A DNA stretch of 64,000 bases, taken from the NCBI GenBank assembly GCA_947561715.1, contig OX387197.1, positions 4,159,001 through 4,223,000 of the forward strand, written 5' to 3'. Positions 59,601 to 64,000 of the stretch are shown piece after piece. The notes beneath the pieces are model-generated. The model searched no databases, was not told the origin of the DNA, and saw nothing but the letters and a program-made list of their open reading frames with translations. Position numbers and translations under genes: made by a program. Within the stretch, counting starts at the first letter, position 1. Every line of letters begins with the position of its first letter. Source of the DNA: Ascidia mentula (Eukaryota; Chordata; Ascidiacea; Phlebobranchia; Ascidiidae).

Positions 59601-62600
59601 AAAACAGTACTTGGAAACGAATAGGGTCCACGAGGGTTTAGATAACCCACTCAGCCATCTCAAAACGCCCTTGAAACTGTTGTGTGGTCACAACGCCTTT
59701 GTTGAATAATACACAGTAAAGGTTTTTTGAACAACAACATGGCACGCGTCGGTGCTCATTTGGAAACCGGAAAGTTGTTCGATAAACCGTGAAGTTCAGT
59801 GAAGCACAAGAATATTGAATTTTGTCGGGTTATTGACATTTGCGTTGAGGTCGTATGTTAACTTAAACCTTGAATGTTTCAAATCTGTGTTAAAACGATT
59901 CAAATCCCATAAATATTCCGAAATTATACATACAACCGTTTTGGTCATAAGTATGTAGAACTGCCCGTTTTTGGTTTTGTCAGATGATTGTTAAACGTAT
60001 GCCACCAATTCTTATAGTAATATAATTTATTCAAGCAGTAAAAACAAAAAAGTGCATCCAATGAAACATGAAGCATAATGAAAACACCGGTTACAGCTCA
60101 CAGGGCTGCGTTTTCAGTTTTCATTACAGCATACATCGCAATCCAACGAAAGTCAACAAAGATCTTTTTTTGTAGGCTCGACAACACGAACCGCAATCAC
60201 TTTCTCCCGTCGAGAAAGGGTGTCCCGTTCGCCTGATTCACTACTGGCTTTTATTAAGCGACAGCGACGTCAGCCTTGTGACTAACAATTACCAATTTTT
60301 GAGTTCATTTTCTCACTGGTGCGAACGCCCAAACTTGGTTAAATCTACTTGAATTGAAAGACCTTGGACCTAAACCTATTCAATTAAACGAAAATACTTC
60401 TACATTAACGGAAGTGAACAGGAAATTGTCACTGACCTGTTATTTAAACGCCTGATTTCCAGATTTCAAAGCGGAAACAGATTACCCGACCATTATTTTC
60501 GCAAGTGAAATTCTATGACAATTGATTTTCGGAATCAAATAACTTGTCACGTCTAATTTAAATATCTGAGACTAAACGTTAAGTTCCATGGGCAAGATTT
60601 CCTTTAGATTGCAAGCCACAAAATGGTTGTTTGAAAAAAACTATTTGTTTGAGAAAATGATTGTCCAAAGAAATTTCATTTAGTTAAATACATTCCATAT
60701 CTTGCTATCAAGTTAGCGAACGTTTTAAATCAACAAAAAGCCCAATGACCATCAGTATGCCAAAACATGTGCAACACACATGTAATGGAAATTACCATGA
60801 CACAAGTCAAATCACAAAACGTTTTCCTTTGTTGTTAACCGCAACAAGTACTATTTCTAGTATTGCACTAAAATTTAAAGAACCCTGTTTAATTATCTCA
60901 CACAATATCTTCATCCCATCCCAAAAAACGATAAATCAAATCAGTTTGAAACGTGCTGCAAACCCAGTCACTCCTCAAGCCGATCAATATTGTTCTACCC
61001 TTCATCATCTCAACAACAGAGTCGTTTGATGTTACCACCACCTACGAGTTGGGTTTGCAGCACACGACATTGGCATTTGCCCCAGGGGATTTGAGGCCAA
61101 AAACGTCAATACAGCTTACATAGTAATGGAAGCATTAAACGCTTGGACTTGCTGTCTTGGCCGTTGTTGCTTGCCACAAAACGAGGTTAAAATAGTTCAA
61201 GTTCGGTAAATGTGATACGAAAAATAAAAAGTGGCAAAGCAATTTTTCGCTGTTCGTCACTGCAAAACGCCTTTAAAACATGAAAATTATCTTTAATTCC
61301 TTATAGATTATAGACTGTTGGTGCTTTCTAAAAAAGCAAACATAAAGTAAATACAGTGATACCATTCCACGTGACCAACCACCGTTGTATTGACGTTTAA
61401 AGGGCCCAGAACACCGGTAAGGGATATGTTACATTGTTAGTTGCATTCGACAAGCGTGACCACGCGCCGCCAATACCTCCACATCACCGAACAAGAGTGG
61501 TCGTGGAACGCTGTAAACCGACTTGTGTTACGTTAGATGCGGAGTCACCTGTCTTAAAACATTTCAAGCTTCCACAGTAATGGCGACAAGTAAAGTCAAT
61601 ACTTCAAAATTCATATCGTTTCATTCGTAAAATCTCTACACGCTCCACATATTTACAAAACTGCTCTGTTCTTTACAGCAAATGCACTTGAAACAAAAAC
61701 AGGATTATATCGCGTCATTTTGCACAAAAAGCTATGGCAAGCTTGTATAGGCCTTTAGCTATACAACAATTTGAACTGAACAAACTACGTCAGGACCGAT
61801 TGGATGCGCGCAAACTATAGGACTTTTTGCTTTTTTTGAGTTAGTTGAAGCTGTACATTTCTCTGTTACTGCTGCAAAAAAAACATATGAAAGCTTTGAC
61901 CAAGTCGCCATTAAAATTCGTAGCTCACTGGGATAGCGCGTTAAAGTGAACGAAATCACGCTCTCTTGTTCGGTGGACGCCCGATTGGTGCCCAGGCATG
62001 CGGATGGGGTGGATGAGGGTCTATCTCAATTTACGGCGGATGGAGCCAGCGGGAAGCTGACAAAATGTAACTAAATCGTTTTTCCCCTTCCTTATGGGGA
62101 AAGAATATGGAGCACTGCGGTTCGGACAATGGGAAAGATTATGGTGCAAATTATTGCCTTATTGAACAAACCTACATTGGGATCGTTTTTATTTCCCTAA
62201 ACACAAGCTTACACTGTGCTTGTGTTTAATCAAAATAAATTAAATGTGCGACATTGCAGAACTGTGATTAAAACGTTCAAACACGAATCAGCGATTGGGG
62301 GTCACAGCCAAGGGTTGTGTCACAAACTTAACTTAATGAGAGTTGGGATGCCAAAGGGTTCAGACAGGAGTTGAGCTTGGGGAATACTTTACCGGTTACT
62401 CACGTCCGTTGTCTGAAACATTAGCCATCCTCTGAACTTTTGAAACATTTTTTGCGTGCTGTTTGTTTTTCATAACTCGTTTTTTTCCTTTTATATCAAC
62501 AAACAATAGTCGCTGAAAAGTATCCTGACTGACACAGGTGGCCAAGGCATGCACATATAGCACAAAAACGTATCAAATACGGACGCAAGGTCAGCACAAG

Positions 62601-64000
62601 CATACATAGCAGAATACCCCAAGGAATGCCGAATTAGAGATCAGCAGGTGACAGAACAATGGTGGCGAATCAGCTGGTTCTAAATCCAGGTTCTAAATTA
62701 AAACAAACCCGAACTACATTCTACATTCTATCTTCACAAAATAACGCAGTCTCCATTCTCACCTGCAGCTAGCGTCTATCAAGTGAGAGTTTCAATGTAT
62801 GAATATTTCATGAGGGATGTAACTCAACGGGTTGACGCCCATCACAAAAAGCCGATGCACCCACATGAGTAATCGTCCTTGCATTTCATTTGTCCCCGTG
62901 ACTTTTTCTTAAACTCCACTGGGAGGCGTAAATTCACACATTTGTTTGGAGCCCCGTAGGGGACTGCTGTGTTCATTATTTCATTAAATAGTAATGGGTA
63001 ACGACTGGGCGTAGGATGAATTCGACACATTTTTAGAACGGCCGTCGCATCACTCTTCATTGGCCTCTGGAAATGCTTTCACTCACCTATCCTAGTGATA
63101 GGCAGTTTTTATATATATATTGCACTAGCAAATAACCACTATATAACTTTCAACCTTGCCAAACAACAGCGGAAACTGTTATCACTAATTAGCTATTTGT
63201 GTTTACCAAGTAACAGGAATTTCGCGCATCGCACACAGAAAAAAATCCTTCTGAAGCGCACGTAGTTACGTCCGCATACAAACGAACACTCAACCAGACT
63301 AAATAGACGAATCAAACTTTTGGAACGTTAAAAACTTCTCGCCAACCCGACAGAGTCAGGTTCGCTAGGCTGTGAGCCCTGTGGGCACGAAACGACAGAC
63401 GAATTTTGGTTTGGCCGGCTCGCAAACTACCAATTACGGTCAAGCCGCGACGCGAGCCGTGAAAAGTATACTGGCGCTCGGCCACATCGCTTCCATCACC
63501 TACTGATGCCCTTGTCAAAAATACTAACGCTTGCAAAATAATACACAACCCAATACAAACAAGACACCCATATCGCAACATATATTTGTTTCATTTAAGC
63601 AACAGTACAAACTGACCTTTACAAAACAGTTTACCGGTATCAATTTAACGCAGAACTTCGCATTTTTTGGCCTCAAAACCATCGTTCGTTTACAATTGAG
63701 AGCAAGTTTACAATTGAAGCAACAACAAATAACCCACTGTCCGCTTGGCTGCCCTCGTCAATTGTGACATCATAAGGGCCATTGTGCGCAAATGCCGACG
63801 CGATTTTTTCCACACAGCTACGATGTAGCGCGACGGCTAGCCAAGCGTGACGATGATAAAAGCCTGAAGGCACGGATGTGGAAAACGTACATCCGGAGAA
63901 TAAAGTAAATGCGACGATTTTTACAGATACTGATCTGACCAAATTAAATGGAAAACATCTTCATTTATAACACACAAAAACCGTTCGGCTATATTCAACA
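56612..64000. other. 7.4 kb without supported genes, upstream of the RhoGAP exons
   Basis: It should be the 5' intron(s) or promoter side of the RhoGAP gene. I looked on the minus strand for a PDZ domain (GFGFTL, GDRIxKVNGE patterns) and found none. Open stretches at 58187-58618, 62842-63060 and 63312-63581 lack family resemblance. An imperfect inverted repeat, AATGAAAAC...GTTTTCATT, spans about 60,077-60,125. No RNA gene is recognised. Confidence 0.5.
63312..63581 (-). CDS. Unrecognised 89-residue open frame with signal-like start
   Basis: It starts at a real ATG with MLRYGCLVCIGLCIILQALV, strongly hydrophobic, and is followed by a basic, GC-richer part. I recognise no domain. It might be a small secreted-protein exon or chance; there are no neighbours to support it. 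Confidence 0.12.
   Translation of the reverse strand: MLRYGCLVCIGLCIILQALVFLTRASVGDGSDVAERQYTFHGSRRGLTVIGSLRAGQTKIRLSFRAHRAHSLANLTLSGWREVFNVPKV

Noticed and set aside
62842-63060. 72-codon minus-strand frame ending in a Cys-rich stretch
   Set aside because: Short, with no signal peptide and no neighbours or similarity to support it.

Overview
This looks like nuclear DNA from an invertebrate chordate, most likely an ascidian tunicate of the Ciona type. The evidence is AT-rich non-coding DNA, short GT-AG introns, a single-copy ortholog of the animal RhoGAP gene ARHGAP21/23, and a local family of leucine-rich-repeat (LRR) receptors. The species assignment is inference. All exon limits were placed by eye from splice signals, reading phase and protein similarity, not by a program.

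Region 1 (about 1-29,124, minus strand) is a tandem array of LRR receptor genes with one shared plan. A short first exon encodes a signal peptide and an LRRNT cap. A phase-2 intron follows. One long second exon encodes about 16 LRRs, an LRRCT cap and a membrane anchor. Members are L1 (723-3063) and L4 (13246-15805), with a transmembrane helix and a tyrosine-rich cytoplasmic tail; L2 (4440-6406) and L5 (18390-20270), which stop inside the hydrophobic segment and look GPI-anchored; L3 (9352-11916), GPI-like with a stop codon in its signal peptide; L6 (22881-24415), frameshifted and internally deleted; and the more divergent L7 (26419-29124), again with a signalling tail. Between them lie orphan first exons, LRRCT fragments, a tail fragment and duplicated flanks. 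Those flanks carry repeated ATGCAAAT octamers upstream and a shared 12-base element downstream. The array is a plausible recognition-receptor cluster pairing signalling and non-signalling forms of one ectodomain. It recalls agnathan VLRs in architecture, but the intact genes are complete in the DNA shown.

Region 2 (about 29,666-32,119, plus strand) holds the last exons of a gene for an ASH/MSP-type domain protein, the kind found in ciliary proteins such as DLEC1, CFAP47 and HYDIN. Its 5' part is not visible. Its last intron carries, on the opposite strand, a hammerhead-ribozyme-like motif of the kind found in Penelope-like retroelements.

Region 3 (32,698-56,611, minus strand) is a gene for an ARHGAP21/23-type Rho GTPase-activating protein. 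I traced 31 coding exons that join in frame to 2,293 codons plus a stop, covering the linker, PH domain, RhoGAP domain with its arginine finger, and C-terminal region. The N-terminal PDZ domain expected for this family is not in the window. One intron holds a decayed second copy of the hammerhead-like repeat.

Region 4 (56,612-64,000) contains no coding sequence I can support. It is probably the 5' intron(s) or upstream region of the RhoGAP gene.
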